A program made the position numbers and the translations under genes. A stretch of DNA of 64,000 nt from an uncultured Tateyamaria sp. Its GTDB lineage: Bacteria > Pseudomonadota > Alphaproteobacteria > Rhodobacterales > Rhodobacteraceae. Below, piece after piece: positions 8,651 to 18,059 of this stretch. Below the pieces are notes generated by a model. That model searched no databases, had not been told where the DNA came from, and was given only the letters and a program-made list of their open reading frames with translations. Location: positions 930,001 through 994,000 of the forward strand of contig CANMVD010000001.1 of assembly GCA_947501275.1 (NCBI GenBank), given 5' to 3'. Every line of letters begins with the position of its first letter. Position 1 is the stretch's first letter.

Positions 8651-9619
8651 TTATCCGAGCCCGACGCGCAGGCAGTCGTGTATATGCAGGATCCCCTGCG
8701 GGGCGCCGCTCACATGGTGGTCAACGGCAAAGACGCAGGTGATCTTGCGATCGTTCATCAGTGCCATGGCCTCTACTGCAAGTGCGCGTGGTTCGATTGT
8801 AGTAGGTGAAGTGGTCATCACATCGCTTGCTTTCAACCCAAGCAGCCCATCCATGTGCCGCCTTAGATCACCGTCCGTGATGATTCCAGCCAACGCACCG
8901 TCCGTCCCCAGCACACCGACCACGCCGAGGCTTTTCTGACTGATTTCGATCAGTGCGTCCGCCATGGGGGTGTCCAACTGCACCAACGGCAGGGCGTCTC
9001 CTTTGTGCATCAGATCAGCAACCCGTGACAGTTGCGCGCCCAGCTTGCCGCCAGGGTGGAAGTCGCGGAAGTGTTCGGCCGTAAATGACCGATGCTCCAT
9101 GATCGCGACAGCCAATGCGTCGCCCATGGCCAAAGTCATCGTCGTCGAGATGGTCGGTACAGCACCGGTACCACATGCCTCGCCCAGATCGGGCAGCAAC
9201 AGAACCACGTCGCATTGGCTGCCCAAGCTGCTTGCTGCGGCTTTGGTTATCCCCACCAAAGGGATGCCGACCCGGCGGGAAAAGGCGATCAGGTTTGCCA
9301 GTTCAGGGGCCTCGCCAGAGTTCGAAATGGCAAGCACAACGTCGTGGCGCGTCACCATGCCCAGATCGCCATGATTGGCTTCGGCGGGGTGCACAAACTG
9401 CGCGGGCGTTCCGGTGCTGGCCAGTGTCGCAGCTATCTTGCGTGCAATGTGCCCTGATTTCCCAATGCCGCTGACGATCACGCGCCCCTTGGCATTAAGC
9501 AGCAGATCTACGCCAGCCCGAAAGTTATCATCCAGTTTGGCGGCCAATGTATAAAGCGAATCCGCTTCGGCCAGAACCACGCGCCGCGCCGTGTCGAGAA
9601 AGGGTGTTTTGGACGTCAT
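8651..9619 (-). CDS. kdsD: Arabinose-5-phosphate isomerase (KpsF/GutQ family)
   Basis: This enzyme interconverts ribulose 5-phosphate and arabinose 5-phosphate, the first step of Kdo synthesis for lipopolysaccharide. A SIS domain fills the first half, with GKGRVIVSGIGKSGHIARK-like residues near 45-63 and the SNSGEAPEL phosphosugar loop. Two CBS domains follow, ending in NDRKITCVFAVD near the C-terminus. The ATG at 9619 gives 322 residues and overlaps the upstream RNase D-like stop as ATGA; an open frame extends further upstream, but that part is not family-like. Placement before lptC links Kdo supply with export. Confidence 0.92.
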   Translation of the reverse strand: MTSKTPFLDTARRVVLAEADSLYTLAAKLDDNFRAGVDLLLNAKGRVIVSGIGKSGHIARKIAATLASTGTPAQFVHPAEANHGDLGMVTRHDVVLAISNSGEAPELANLIAFSRRVGIPLVGITKAAASSLGSQCDVVLLLPDLGEACGTGAVPTISTTMTLAMGDALAVAIMEHRSFTAEHFRDFHPGGKLGAQLSRVADLMHKGDALPLVQLDTPMADALIEISQKSLGVVGVLGTDGALAGIITDGDLRRHMDGLLGLKASDVMTTSPTTIEPRALAVEAMALMNDRKITCVFAVDHHVSGAPQGILHIHDCLRVGLG

Positions 9620-10230
9620 GAGTGCGCAAAGATGTCTGTGTCTGGCCAGCCTGCGAGGTCCAGATTGGCGCGCATGGGCAGGAAGTCGAAACACGCCTGG
9701 GCGATGTCCATCCGCCCTTCGCGCACCAGCCGCTCGTTGAGCGCATCGCGCAAACGGTGCAAGTACAAAACGTCTGAGGCCGCATATTCAAGTTGAGCTT
9801 CCGTGAGTGTGTCGGCCCCCCAATCGCTGGATTGCTGTTGTTTGGAGATATCCACGTTCAGCAGTTCCTGCAGCAGGTTCTTGAGCCCGTGCCGGTCGGT
9901 GTAGGTGCGGATCAGGCGGCTTGCGATCTTGGTGCAATAGACCGGTGCGGTCACCGCCCCAAACGCATTTTGCATAGCGGCAATATCAAAGCGCCCGAAG
10001 TGGAAGAGTTTGAGCACGTTAGGGTCTGTTAGAAGCCTGCACAGATTAGGGGCTTCAGTTTGGCCCAACTTGATCTGCACCATATGGGCATCGCCGTCTC
10101 CGGCGGACAGTTGCACGACACACAAACGGTCTCGGTGCGGGTGCAGGCCCATCGTTTCACAATCGATGGCCACAACGGCCCCAAGATCGAGATCATCGGG
10201 CAGGTCGGAGATGTGCAGGTGGTTTGTCAT
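9616..10230 (-). CDS. rnd: RNase D-like 3'-5' exonuclease (single-domain)
   Basis: The product is a DEDD-family 3'-5' exoribonuclease, probably trimming tRNA or other structured RNA ends. The DEDDy motifs are visible: VVAIDCETMGLH near residues 19-30, the LFHFGRFDIAAM region near 75-86 and the Y-containing YAASDVLYL near 148-156. At 204 residues it has only the nuclease domain and lacks the HRDC domains of full-length RNase D, a short form common in alphaproteobacteria. The symbol rnd is used in this loose sense. It is translationally coupled to kdsD, and 42 bases separate it from paaX. Confidence 0.85.
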   Translation of the reverse strand: MTNHLHISDLPDDLDLGAVVAIDCETMGLHPHRDRLCVVQLSAGDGDAHMVQIKLGQTEAPNLCRLLTDPNVLKLFHFGRFDIAAMQNAFGAVTAPVYCTKIASRLIRTYTDRHGLKNLLQELLNVDISKQQQSSDWGADTLTEAQLEYAASDVLYLHRLRDALNERLVREGRMDIAQACFDFLPMRANLDLAGWPDTDIFAHS

Positions 10231-10272
10231 AGCCCCGCTATAACGCGCAGGATTGATTTGGGAAAGCCGGGT

Positions 10273-11031
10273 TTAGGTCGCTTTGATTTGATCCAGATCG
10301 GGGCGCGGGAATTTTTGCAAAAGCTCAGTGATCAGCACGCGGCAGTCATGCCCCCGCCAGTCCGCAGAGTGCGCAGCGCGTGGCAAGTCGGGATGTTTGA
10401 GCGTCAAGCGCCGCCATGCGTGTACAAGCATCACGCGAAGTACAGCGACATGCAGCGGATGCTTTGGTGCCTCGCCGTCCAGTTCTTGCGTGATATCTGT
10501 CAACACAGCGTGCAACGACTTGTAGGCATTCTTCATGGGCGCTGTTTCGATCTGAGCGCCCAGCCACGTCGGATAGTCCTGTGGTGCAAGCTCCATTGCA
10601 TCTAAAGGCAGTTCTGTTGAGGCGTCACAAACGAACAACCGTGTAGAGATTTGTACAAAGCGCGCCGGATCGAGGTCCTGTGGATGTGACGTCAGGATGA
10701 CGCGCGCCACACCCCCCATTTGTTCCGGGGTGCCATAGATGCGGGGCCGGGCTGCTTGGCTGTCTTTTTGTCCCTTCGCTGTTAGCCGATGCAAACTGGT
10801 TCGCCCGCGTTTTTGTGACGCGATCCAGTCGTCACTGCGCAAGCGGTGCAGCGCGACCCGGGTCGCTTCGGGCTTGATTCCAATTTCGGCCATGATAATC
10901 GACAAGGTCGGCCCGTCCAGCGCTTGATCGGGCGCCAGATCGCCAAACACCGTCACCAACAAAGACCAGACGCGCAATGGTCCCAAGTCGCTCAGCGCGC
11001 GGATAGATTGTGTATATTGATCAGTAGGCAT
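10273..11031 (-). CDS. paaX: PaaX-family repressor of phenylacetate genes
   Basis: PaaX proteins repress phenylacetate operons and are released by phenylacetyl-CoA. The N-terminal winged helix is seen in LSIIMAEIGIKPEATRVALHRLRSDDWIAS near residues 43-72, with the central PaaX domain and a C-terminal region ending HDCRVLITELLQKF. At 252 residues it is slightly shorter than the E. coli protein. It is the last gene of the paa operon and overlaps paaZ by 11 bases, so it would be expressed with the genes it controls. A palindromic site before paaJ is the obvious candidate operator, although the pairing is inference. Confidence 0.88.
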   Translation of the reverse strand: MPTDQYTQSIRALSDLGPLRVWSLLVTVFGDLAPDQALDGPTLSIIMAEIGIKPEATRVALHRLRSDDWIASQKRGRTSLHRLTAKGQKDSQAARPRIYGTPEQMGGVARVILTSHPQDLDPARFVQISTRLFVCDASTELPLDAMELAPQDYPTWLGAQIETAPMKNAYKSLHAVLTDITQELDGEAPKHPLHVAVLRVMLVHAWRRLTLKHPDLPRAAHSADWRGHDCRVLITELLQKFPRPDLDQIKAT

Positions 11032-13036
11032 TCATCGTCAGCAATTCATATTCGGCCACGGCTTCGTCGTCTTGATTGGTCAACGTCACGTGCCAACGTA
11101 CCTCACCGTAGTCTTCATTGCGCGGTGTTTTTGCTTTGACTGTCAGACGTACCTTGATGCTGTCTCCGGCCTGTACTGGTTTCATGAAACGCAGATGATC
11201 AAGCCCTGTGTTGGCCAGAACCGGACCGGGATCGGGTTGTACAAACAGACCGGCCGCAAAGCTGAGTAGCAGATAGCCATGTGCGACGCGTCCGGGGAAG
11301 AACGGATTTGCCTTGGCGGCGTCTTCATCCATGTGCGCATAAAACGTGTCGCCAGTGAAATGTGCGAAGGTTTCGATGTCGTCCATCGTGACTGTACGGG
11401 CATCGCTGTGCAGCGTGTCACCCAAGGCGATGTCGTGGAATGTGCGCGTAAATGGATGCGATTTATCCGTGGTTTCAGGTGCGCCGGGTATCCATTGTTT
11501 ACCGATTGCCGACAGAAGCTCGGGACTGCCCTGGATCGCGGTGCGCTGCATATAGTGCATGACGGCGCGGATACCGCCAAGCTCTTCGCCGCCGCCTGCG
11601 CGACCGGGGCCACCGTGCACCATATGCGGCAAAGGCGCTCCGTGTCCGGTTGCTTCGGACATGCTGTCACGGTTGTTGAAGTAGAGCCGCCCGTGAAAGG
11701 CCGCAGAGGCAAGTGTGATCTCGTGGGCAACCTCCGGGTCTCGCGTGATGACAGAGGCGACAAGCGATCCTTTCCCTTTGTTCAGAAGGTGTGCTGCGTG
11801 GTCGATATCGCGATAGGGCATGATCGTTGCGACGGGGCCAAAGGCTTCAACAGTGTGAACATGTTGTGCGGTGTCCGGATCCGCACAATGAAACAACATC
11901 GGGGGCAGATAGGCTCCTTTGTCTTGTGCCATGGAAAAAGTGTCAGGGTCTCCGAACACACGCTCGGCGTCCTGCCCGATCAGATCTGCGTGGGCCAGCA
12001 CATCGTTTTTCTGTGCTTGGGAGGAAAGCGCACCCATGGTTGTGCTTTCTGCACGGGGATCACCGACGACAACCTTGGCCAAGCGGGCCGTAACCGCTTT
12101 GGTTACAGCTTCGACATGATCGTCGGGAACCATAATGCGCCGGATTGCGGTGCACTTCTGACCAGCCTTTGCCGTCATCTCGCGTTGTACTTCTTTCACG
12201 AATACGTCGAATTCGGGGGTTCCGGGCACCGCGTCAGGGCCAAGCACGGAGGCGTTCAAACTGTCTTGTTCTGCCGTGAACCTGACGGCGTTGTCGCGCA
12301 GATTGGCATTGCCGCGTAACTTGCGCGCTGTGTCAGCGGAACCTGTGAACGTCACCACATCCTGACAATCGAGATGATCCAGCAGACCGCCGATCCCGCC
12401 GCAAATCAGCTGCAGTGCGCCCTTTGGCAAAAGCCCGCTGTCTTGGATCAAACGCACACAGGCCTCGGTGACATAGCAGGTGGCGGTCGCAGGTTTTACA
12501 ATGGCGGGCATACCGGCCAGCAGGGTCGGCGCAACCTTCTCTAACATGCCCCAAACGGGGAAATTGAACGCGTTGATGTGCAGCGCAACACCTTGGAGCG
12601 GCGTTGCGATATGGCGTCCATGAAACTGGCCATGGCGTCCAAGTTGTTCTGGCGGCCCATCGAGGTAAATCCGTGCATCCGGCATTTCGCGTCGACCTTT
12701 GGACGCAAAGACAAGCATTGTGCCAATCCCGCCGTCGACATCAATGAGGTGGTCGGCTTGCGTTGCACCTGTATCAAAACTGAGATCGTAAAGGATGCGG
12801 CGGTGTTCGCGCAAATGCAGCGCTAGCGCCTTCAGCATCCGCGCGCGCTCATGGAACGTCATCGCACGCAATGCGGGCCCACCCAACTCGCGCGCGTATC
12901 CGTGCATCGACTGCACATCGAGGGCGTCGTTGCCAGCCTGCGCGATCACCTCTCCTGTGATGGCACTGGCGATATTGCGTGCACCTGAGCCGGGCGCAAT
13001 CCACTGACCGGCCGCAAAACTGTGAACCTGACGCAT
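11021..13036 (-). CDS. paaZ: Bifunctional oxepin-CoA hydrolase / semialdehyde dehydrogenase PaaZ
   Basis: PaaZ opens the oxepin-CoA ring and oxidises the resulting semialdehyde to 3-oxo-5,6-dehydrosuberyl-CoA. The first 520 residues are an aldehyde dehydrogenase domain with catalytic Glu256 (FTAEQDSLN) and Cys295 ([10 protein letters not shown]), the same positions I recall for the E. coli enzyme. The last 130 residues are a MaoC-type hydratase domain with [16 protein letters not shown] and [17 protein letters not shown]. The full-length 671-residue form means the branch goes to complete degradation, in contrast to stand-alone PaaZ2 hydratases tied to tropodithietic acid synthesis. Confidence 0.95.
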   Translation of the reverse strand: MRQVHSFAAGQWIAPGSGARNIASAITGEVIAQAGNDALDVQSMHGYARELGGPALRAMTFHERARMLKALALHLREHRRILYDLSFDTGATQADHLIDVDGGIGTMLVFASKGRREMPDARIYLDGPPEQLGRHGQFHGRHIATPLQGVALHINAFNFPVWGMLEKVAPTLLAGMPAIVKPATATCYVTEACVRLIQDSGLLPKGALQLICGGIGGLLDHLDCQDVVTFTGSADTARKLRGNANLRDNAVRFTAEQDSLNASVLGPDAVPGTPEFDVFVKEVQREMTAKAGQKCTAIRRIMVPDDHVEAVTKAVTARLAKVVVGDPRAESTTMGALSSQAQKNDVLAHADLIGQDAERVFGDPDTFSMAQDKGAYLPPMLFHCADPDTAQHVHTVEAFGPVATIMPYRDIDHAAHLLNKGKGSLVASVITRDPEVAHEITLASAAFHGRLYFNNRDSMSEATGHGAPLPHMVHGGPGRAGGGEELGGIRAVMHYMQRTAIQGSPELLSAIGKQWIPGAPETTDKSHPFTRTFHDIALGDTLHSDARTVTMDDIETFAHFTGDTFYAHMDEDAAKANPFFPGRVAHGYLLLSFAAGLFVQPDPGPVLANTGLDHLRFMKPVQAGDSIKVRLTVKAKTPRNEDYGEVRWHVTLTNQDDEAVAEYELLTMNAY

Positions 13037-13048
13037 CGGCGTCCCCTC

Positions 13049-14116
13049 CTAGTGCTGGTCGTAATCGACGCTGAGCGTTTCGCTGATCGCGTAACATTGG
13101 CAGGTCAGCACAAATCCGGCTTCGACTTCGTAATCTTCGAGCGCGTGGTTGATCAGCATTTCATACTCGCCCTCCGTGACCTTGGCCTTGCAGGTCGAAC
13201 AGACGCCCGCCCGACAGGCATGTGGCGCTTCTAGGTTCTGGGTCAGTGCCGCTTCGAGAACTGACTGGTCGCGCCCCATCTCAACGCGGTGAGTTGTGCC
13301 GTCCAACGTGATTTGGACTGCGGTGCCCTTGTCGTTTTGCGCTGTAGATGCACGTGCAGTTTTGCGGGCAAGCAGCCCCTCTTGGCTGGCACCGAACAGT
13401 TCGAATTTAATCTGTTCCTTGGACAATCCGTGATCCTTCAGTGCACTGGCAATGGCCATCATCATAGGCTCCGGGCCGCAGATGAATGCGATGTCCACGC
13501 GGTCGATCTGAATCCACGATTTGAACAAGGCGGCGCACTTGTCGCCGTCGATGCGTCCGGAAAAGAGATCGATGTCCTGTCCTGATTCAAGTACGTGGAT
13601 CACAGTCAGCCGGTCCATAAAGCGGTTCTTGAGGTCCTCAAGTTCCTCTCGGAACATGATCGTCTGCACGGCGCGATTGGCGTAGATCAGTGTGAACGTG
13701 CTGTTTGGTTCCTGCGACAAGACCGTGCGCAAAATGGACAGGATCGGCGTGACCCCTGACCCGCCTGCAAAGCCGAGATATGACTTGGCGGCACCCGGTG
13801 CGATATCCGTATAGAAGGTGCCCATTGGTGACATGGCCTCGAGGATGTCCCCGACCTGCAGATCCTCGTTGGCAAAGTTGGAAAAAGCACCACCATCGAC
13901 GCATTTGATGCCAACCTGCAGGACGCCATCATCAACACCCGAACAGATTGAGTAGTTGCGCCGTAATTCCGTTCCATCGAAATCCTTGCGGAAGGTCAGA
14001 TACTGCCCTTGCGTGAACTGAAACTTACCGGGATCGTGCGGTTTCAGGGTCAGTACCACCGCGTCGCGAATGGTTCGATGGATGTGGGTGACGGTAAGGG
14101 GATGAAACTGGCTCAT
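13049..14116 (-). CDS. paaE: Phenylacetyl-CoA epoxidase reductase subunit PaaE
   Basis: PaaE passes electrons from NADPH through FAD and a plant-type 2Fe-2S cluster to the PaaAC oxygenase. The N-terminal ferredoxin reductase module shows RRNYSICSG for FAD and GFAGGSGVTPILSI for nicotinamide binding. The C-terminal ferredoxin module has the cluster cysteines in CRAGVCSTC and the fourth in LTCQCY. The ATG at 14116 overlaps the paaD stop as ATGA, so it is preferred over the ATG six bases upstream. This start gives 355 residues. The order C-D-E follows the standard paa layout. Confidence 0.94.
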   Translation of the reverse strand: MSQFHPLTVTHIHRTIRDAVVLTLKPHDPGKFQFTQGQYLTFRKDFDGTELRRNYSICSGVDDGVLQVGIKCVDGGAFSNFANEDLQVGDILEAMSPMGTFYTDIAPGAAKSYLGFAGGSGVTPILSILRTVLSQEPNSTFTLIYANRAVQTIMFREELEDLKNRFMDRLTVIHVLESGQDIDLFSGRIDGDKCAALFKSWIQIDRVDIAFICGPEPMMMAIASALKDHGLSKEQIKFELFGASQEGLLARKTARASTAQNDKGTAVQITLDGTTHRVEMGRDQSVLEAALTQNLEAPHACRAGVCSTCKAKVTEGEYEMLINHALEDYEVEAGFVLTCQCYAISETLSVDYDQH

Positions 14117-14580
14117 ATGCATTTGAAGTAATCAAAGGGTTCAAGGCAATCCGTACAGCGCCATTGCGCTTTGCAGGGGGTCGATCCGAACTGGCTGATC
14201 TTTTCAACCGCTGTCGCGTGGCAATGTGGGCAGCGCGTTGGCCCGCCCGCAACTTGAGGCGGTGCGATGCCATAGCTCTCGAGTTTGGCGCGGCCTTTGT
14301 CAGACAGCCAGTCGGTCGTCCAGGGCGGGGCGATTTGCCTGACCAGAGACAGATGTTCGATGCCCTTTGCCCGCAATGCCGCTTCGATTTCGAAGTTGAT
14401 GACAGTGGTTGCGGGGCAGCCGGAATAGGTGGGCGTCACAGTGATTTCGAGCGTGTCTTCATGCCAGCGAATGCCCCGAATGATGCCCAGATCAACGAGT
14501 GAGATCACGGGGATTTCCGGGTCGGGAATTTCCTCCAGCCAACTCCACACATCATCTATGGACGCGGCAGTTTCTACCAT
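14113..14580 (-). CDS. paaD: Phenylacetyl-CoA epoxidase accessory protein PaaD
   Basis: PaaD belongs to the DUF59/MIP18 family and is thought to help mature iron centres of the epoxidase. The DUF59 part shows IPDPEIPVISLVDLGII near residues 18-34 and TPTYSGCPAT near 49-58, with the conserved cysteine. The C-terminus is a zinc-ribbon-like segment, RCPHCHA near 117-123 and RCTDCLEPFDYFKCI at the very end, as in other PaaD proteins. It overlaps paaC by seven bases and paaE by four. Confidence 0.92.
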   Translation of the reverse strand: MVETAASIDDVWSWLEEIPDPEIPVISLVDLGIIRGIRWHEDTLEITVTPTYSGCPATTVINFEIEAALRAKGIEHLSLVRQIAPPWTTDWLSDKGRAKLESYGIAPPQVAGGPTRCPHCHATAVEKISQFGSTPCKAQWRCTDCLEPFDYFKCI

Positions 14581-15296
14581 TTCGCATCCGGATAGCTGCG
14601 TGGCAAAACCTGCATTGTCGCCAACATATGCCCAAGGTGTTCGGAATGACGCGCGCCGGTCTTTCCGCCTTGATGAAAAAAGTCACTTTCTGGCTGTGTT
14701 AGGGTCGATTCTTGCAACGTTTCGCTGAGGTGCACGTCAAACTTAGGGCGCAGCGCTGCCATGTCCATCAGGTCGTCTTCATCGGCGGAAAACATCTCTC
14801 CGACATAGGGCCAGAGACGGTCCAGAGCGGTCTGCATGCGCGTGTGGCTCTCGTCCGTGCCGTCACCCAATGCAATCACAGTGTCGGTCGAGCGTTCGCG
14901 ATGATAGGTGACTTCTTTCACGGATTTCTGTGCAATGGCCGAAATCTCGGGATCGATATGGTCTGTCAGCGCGTTCAGCATCTCGTAGTGCCACGTGTCA
15001 AACAGGAACTGCCGCATCATGGTGACAGCAAAATCCTTGTTGGGCTGTTCAACAAGCAACAAGTTGCGGAAGTCCCATGCATCGCGGTGGTAGGCCAGCG
15101 TATCGGCGGTTTGCCCGTTACCTGAACGTTCTGCGGCCAAACCAAGCCACAGCTGAGTTTGCCCAATCAGATCCAGCGCTGTATTGGCCAGTGCAATGTC
15201 TTCTTCTAGTGCGGGACCATGGCCGCACCACTCCGACAGTCGCTGGCCCAAGATCAGCGTGTTGTCGCCAAGACGGATGAGGCCTTGAACGCTCAC
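14574..15296 (-). CDS. paaC: Phenylacetyl-CoA epoxidase structural subunit PaaC
   Basis: PaaC pairs with the catalytic subunit PaaA in the ring-epoxidising complex. It has the ferritin-like all-helical fold but usually lacks a complete di-iron site. Recognisable segments are LRLGDNTLILGQRLSEWCGHGP-like residues near the N-terminus, DFRNLLLVEQPNKDFA near 95-110 and KEVTYHRERSTD near 150-161. The 240-residue length is normal. Its ATG overlaps the paaB stop (ATGA), and its 3' end overlaps paaD. Confidence 0.93.
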   Translation of the reverse strand: MSVQGLIRLGDNTLILGQRLSEWCGHGPALEEDIALANTALDLIGQTQLWLGLAAERSGNGQTADTLAYHRDAWDFRNLLLVEQPNKDFAVTMMRQFLFDTWHYEMLNALTDHIDPEISAIAQKSVKEVTYHRERSTDTVIALGDGTDESHTRMQTALDRLWPYVGEMFSADEDDLMDMAALRPKFDVHLSETLQESTLTQPESDFFHQGGKTGARHSEHLGHMLATMQVLPRSYPDAKW

Positions 15297-15577
15297 ATCG
15301 CCCCCACATCATCGGGAATGTCAAAGAAAGTCGGGTGGCGATAGACTTTGTCATCGGCGGGATCGTAAAGCGCACCCTTTTCATCCGGGGATGAGGCAGC
15401 AATTGAAGACGCAGGCACAACCCAGATGCTGATGCCTTCTTTGCGGCGTGTGTAAACATCGCGGGCATTCCTGATGGCGTGTTCTGCATCAGAGGCATGC
15501 AGTGAGCCGACATGGCGGTGGCTTAGCCCGTGTTGACCGCGAATAAAGACTTCCCAGAGGGGCCATTCGTTGGACAT
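15293..15577 (-). CDS. paaB: Phenylacetyl-CoA epoxidase subunit PaaB
   Basis: PaaB is the small subunit that bridges PaaAC heterodimers in the epoxidase. The start at 15577 gives a 94-residue protein beginning MSNEWPLWEVFIRG, which is the typical PaaB opening, with LSHRHVGSLHASDAEHA and ISIWVVPASSI following. The open frame runs 60 codons further upstream inside paaA; that part is only the antisense-free shadow of paaA and not protein-like. It starts four bases after the paaA stop. Confidence 0.93.
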   Translation of the reverse strand: MSNEWPLWEVFIRGQHGLSHRHVGSLHASDAEHAIRNARDVYTRRKEGISIWVVPASSIAASSPDEKGALYDPADDKVYRHPTFFDIPDDVGAM

Positions 15578-15581
15578 CGAT

Positions 15582-16559
15582 CTACTCCGCGGCGATTTTC
15601 TGGGCGCGCTTTTTCGCGGCATGCGCCATGCGCGCCTCGCGCACCCACGCGCCGTCATCCCACGCCTTTTGCCGTGCTTCGATGCGTTCAACTGAACAGG
15701 GTCCGTTGCCTTTGAGGACGTCGAAGAATTCGGACCAATCGGGCTGGCTGAAATCATAGCCGCCTTTGGCGTCGTTCCACTTCAGGTTTTCGTCCGGGAT
15801 GGTCAGCCCAAGGTACTCAGCCTGCGGAACGGTCTGATCCACGAACTTTTGGCGCAGTTCGTCATTGCCGTTCATCTTGATTTTCCACGCCATGGATTGT
15901 TCTGAGTGCACACTGTCGGAATCTGACGGCCCGAACATCATCAGGGACGGATACCACAGACGATTGAGGGCATCCTGCGCCATACGTTTTTGCGCTGCGG
16001 TGCCATTCGCCATTTTCATCATGACGTCAAAGCCCTGGCGTTGATGAAAGGACTCTTCCTTGCAGATGCGCACCATCGCGCGCGCATAGGGTCCATAGGA
16101 CGTTCGTTGGAGTGGGACCTGATTCATGATCGCAGCGCCATCGACCAGCCAACCAACTGCGCCCATGTCGGCCCATGTCAGGGTCGGATATGCAAAGATG
16201 GACGAGTATTTCATTCGCCCATCAAGCAACATTTCCGTCAGTTCATCGCGGCTCACGCCGAGGGTTTCGGCTGCGCAATAAAGGTAAAGACCATGCCCGG
16301 CCTCATCCTGTACCTTGGCCAGCAGAATGGCCTTGCGTTCAAGTGTCGGTGCCCGCGTAATCCAATTGCCTTCGGGCAGCTGCCCGACAATCTCGGAATG
16401 TGCGTGTTGCCCAATCTGCCTTATTAGGGTCTTTCGATAGCCCTCTGGCATCCAGTCCTTGGGTTCAATCTTGTCTCCGGCATCAATGCGGGCCTGAAAC
16501 GCGGCGACCTTTTCGGGATCGTCCTGCGTCGCCTCTGATTTGATCATCTGTGCATACAT
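15582..16559 (-). CDS. paaA: Phenylacetyl-CoA epoxidase catalytic subunit PaaA
   Basis: PaaA carries the di-iron centre that epoxidises phenylacetyl-CoA with O2. The ferritin-like fold shows the metal-ligand helices in [13 protein letters not shown] near residues 80-92 and [13 protein letters not shown] near 168-180. The length of 325 residues is normal. The gene begins three bases after the paaJ stop. The gene order J-A-B-C-D-E-Z-X places the thiolase first, which differs from E. coli, where the thiolase is near the end. Confidence 0.95.
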   Translation of the reverse strand: MYAQMIKSEATQDDPEKVAAFQARIDAGDKIEPKDWMPEGYRKTLIRQIGQHAHSEIVGQLPEGNWITRAPTLERKAILLAKVQDEAGHGLYLYCAAETLGVSRDELTEMLLDGRMKYSSIFAYPTLTWADMGAVGWLVDGAAIMNQVPLQRTSYGPYARAMVRICKEESFHQRQGFDVMMKMANGTAAQKRMAQDALNRLWYPSLMMFGPSDSDSVHSEQSMAWKIKMNGNDELRQKFVDQTVPQAEYLGLTIPDENLKWNDAKGGYDFSQPDWSEFFDVLKGNGPCSVERIEARQKAWDDGAWVREARMAHAAKKRAQKIAAE

Positions 16560-16562
16560 GGG

Positions 16563-17765
16563 TCAGACCCTTTCCAGAATGAGGGCAACCCCTTGTCCGA
16601 CGCCGACGCACATGGTGCAGAGTGCATAGCGGGACTGGGTGCGTTGCAGTTGATAGGCAGCTGTCATCACGAGGCGCGCGCCAGACATGCCCAAGGGATG
16701 TCCGATCGCGATGGCACCACCTTGGGCATTCACGCGCGGATCGTCGTCAGCCACGCCGAGACTGCGCAACGTGGCGAGGCCTTGTGCGGCGAAGGCTTCG
16801 TTGAGTTCGATCACATCCATCTGTTCGATGCTCAGACCGGCACGGCTGAGGACCTTTTCACACGCCGGTACGGGGCCTATTCCCATCACCCTCGGCGCCA
16901 CTCCGGCCGCGTTCATTGCCACAATCCGCGCCATCGGCGTCAGGCCGTGTGCGTCCGCTGCAGTTTGGGATGCAATGAGCAGGGCGGCTGCGCCATCGTT
17001 TACGCCGGATGCGTTGCCTGCTGTCACCGATTTGTCGGGGCCGTTGATCCCCTTCAATTTGGCAAGCTGTTCACCGCTGGTTCCGGGGCGCGGGTGTTCG
17101 TCCTTGTCCACAACGATGGCGTCGCCCTTGCGCTGCGGCACCGAAACCGGGGTGATTTCGTCGGCAAACAGGTTGGCCGCATTGGCGGCAGCCCAACGTT
17201 CTTGAGATCGCGCGGCAAATGCGTCTTGATCCGCGCGGGCCACATTCCACTCGTCCGCGACGTTGTCTGCCGTCTGCGGCATGGAATCAATGCCGTGTTC
17301 CGCTTTCATCTTCCTGTTCACAAACCGCCAGCCGATGGTCGTGTCGTAAACCTGAGTGGCACGGCTGAACGCGCTTTCTGCCTTGGGCATGACAAACGGC
17401 GCGCGGCTCATGCTTTCGATGCCACCAGAGATGACCAGATCTTGATCGCCTGCCTTGATGCCACGCGCAGCAAGCCCGATAGCATCCATGCCCGACGCGC
17501 ACAGCCGGTTCACTGTCATACCCGGTGCTTCAGTCGGCAGGCCTGCCAGCAAGCCAGCCATCCGAGCGACATTCCGGTTGTCTTCACCGGCTTGATTGGC
17601 ACAGCCAAGTATCACGTCGTCGAGCTGCGTCCAGTCAACTTGCGGGTTTCGGGCCATAAGTGCGGCAATAGGGACAGCCGCCAGATCGTCTGCGCGCACA
17701 GAAGACAAAGCACCACCGTAGCGTCCGATGGGTGTGCGTTGCGCATCGCAAATGAAAGCGTCCAT
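16563..17765 (-). CDS. paaJ: 3-oxoadipyl-CoA / 3-oxo-5,6-dehydrosuberyl-CoA thiolase
   Basis: This thiolase removes acetyl-CoA units from the ring-opened phenylacetate intermediates and from 3-oxoadipyl-CoA; it could equally be named pcaF. Active-site residues are visible: the acylated cysteine in NRLCASGMDAIG near residue 90, the GHPLGMSGAR histidine segment near 350, and the final cysteine in CTMCVGVGQGVA. The start at 17765 is chosen because AGGAGGA lies six or seven bases upstream, whereas the longer frame would start before that site. It heads the paa operon. Context favours PaaJ over PcaF because no protocatechuate genes are near. Confidence 0.92.
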   Translation of the reverse strand: MDAFICDAQRTPIGRYGGALSSVRADDLAAVPIAALMARNPQVDWTQLDDVILGCANQAGEDNRNVARMAGLLAGLPTEAPGMTVNRLCASGMDAIGLAARGIKAGDQDLVISGGIESMSRAPFVMPKAESAFSRATQVYDTTIGWRFVNRKMKAEHGIDSMPQTADNVADEWNVARADQDAFAARSQERWAAANAANLFADEITPVSVPQRKGDAIVVDKDEHPRPGTSGEQLAKLKGINGPDKSVTAGNASGVNDGAAALLIASQTAADAHGLTPMARIVAMNAAGVAPRVMGIGPVPACEKVLSRAGLSIEQMDVIELNEAFAAQGLATLRSLGVADDDPRVNAQGGAIAIGHPLGMSGARLVMTAAYQLQRTQSRYALCTMCVGVGQGVALILERV

Positions 17766-17818
17766 GCCGTCCTCCTGAGCCAAAAATAGACCTGAGGTTC
17801 TGACGGATCAATGAAAAT

Positions 17819-17854
17819 GTTACGAATTGGCAAAAATATAGATTTTTTCGTAAC
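17819..17854. promoter_or_regulatory. Palindromic site upstream of paaJ
   Basis: GTTACGAA (17819-17826) and TTCGTAAC (17847-17854) form perfect eight-base arms around a 20-base AT-rich centre, 54 to 89 bases upstream of the paaJ start. The position covers the likely promoter of the paa operon. PaaX, encoded at the operon's end, is the natural candidate, but a TetR-type PaaR-like protein encoded elsewhere is possible. The site itself is seen; the binding protein is inferred. Confidence 0.55.
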
Positions 17855-18059
17855 GCTTTTTGAGCTGGGGCGAACCAAAGCCTGACATGAAATCACACAG
17901 TGTCAGCGAGAGTTCTGCGGCAGAGAAACAGGGACACAAGCCATCAGGTTACATCCGCCCAACCCGATTATTGAGCCCGAAGTTTGGACCATTTGTTGAG
18001 CTGATCCAGCGGTTGGCGTCTCGCACTCAAGAAATGTTCATTTTAAGGCAAACATGCAA
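17855..18059. other. Non-coding stretch between the paa and mannoside operons
   Basis: This stretch lies between the paa operator and the terminator-like hairpin of the sugar operon. Together with the flanking signals it makes a 342-base gene-free interval. A short plus-strand frame begins at 17887, but it has no ribosome site or family-like content, so I do not call it. I see nothing else recognisable. Confidence 0.5.

Noticed and set aside
16593-17789. 398-codon plus-strand frame opposite paaJ
   Set aside because: Antisense to an unmistakable thiolase; translation lacks any recognisable domain and has no ribosome site.
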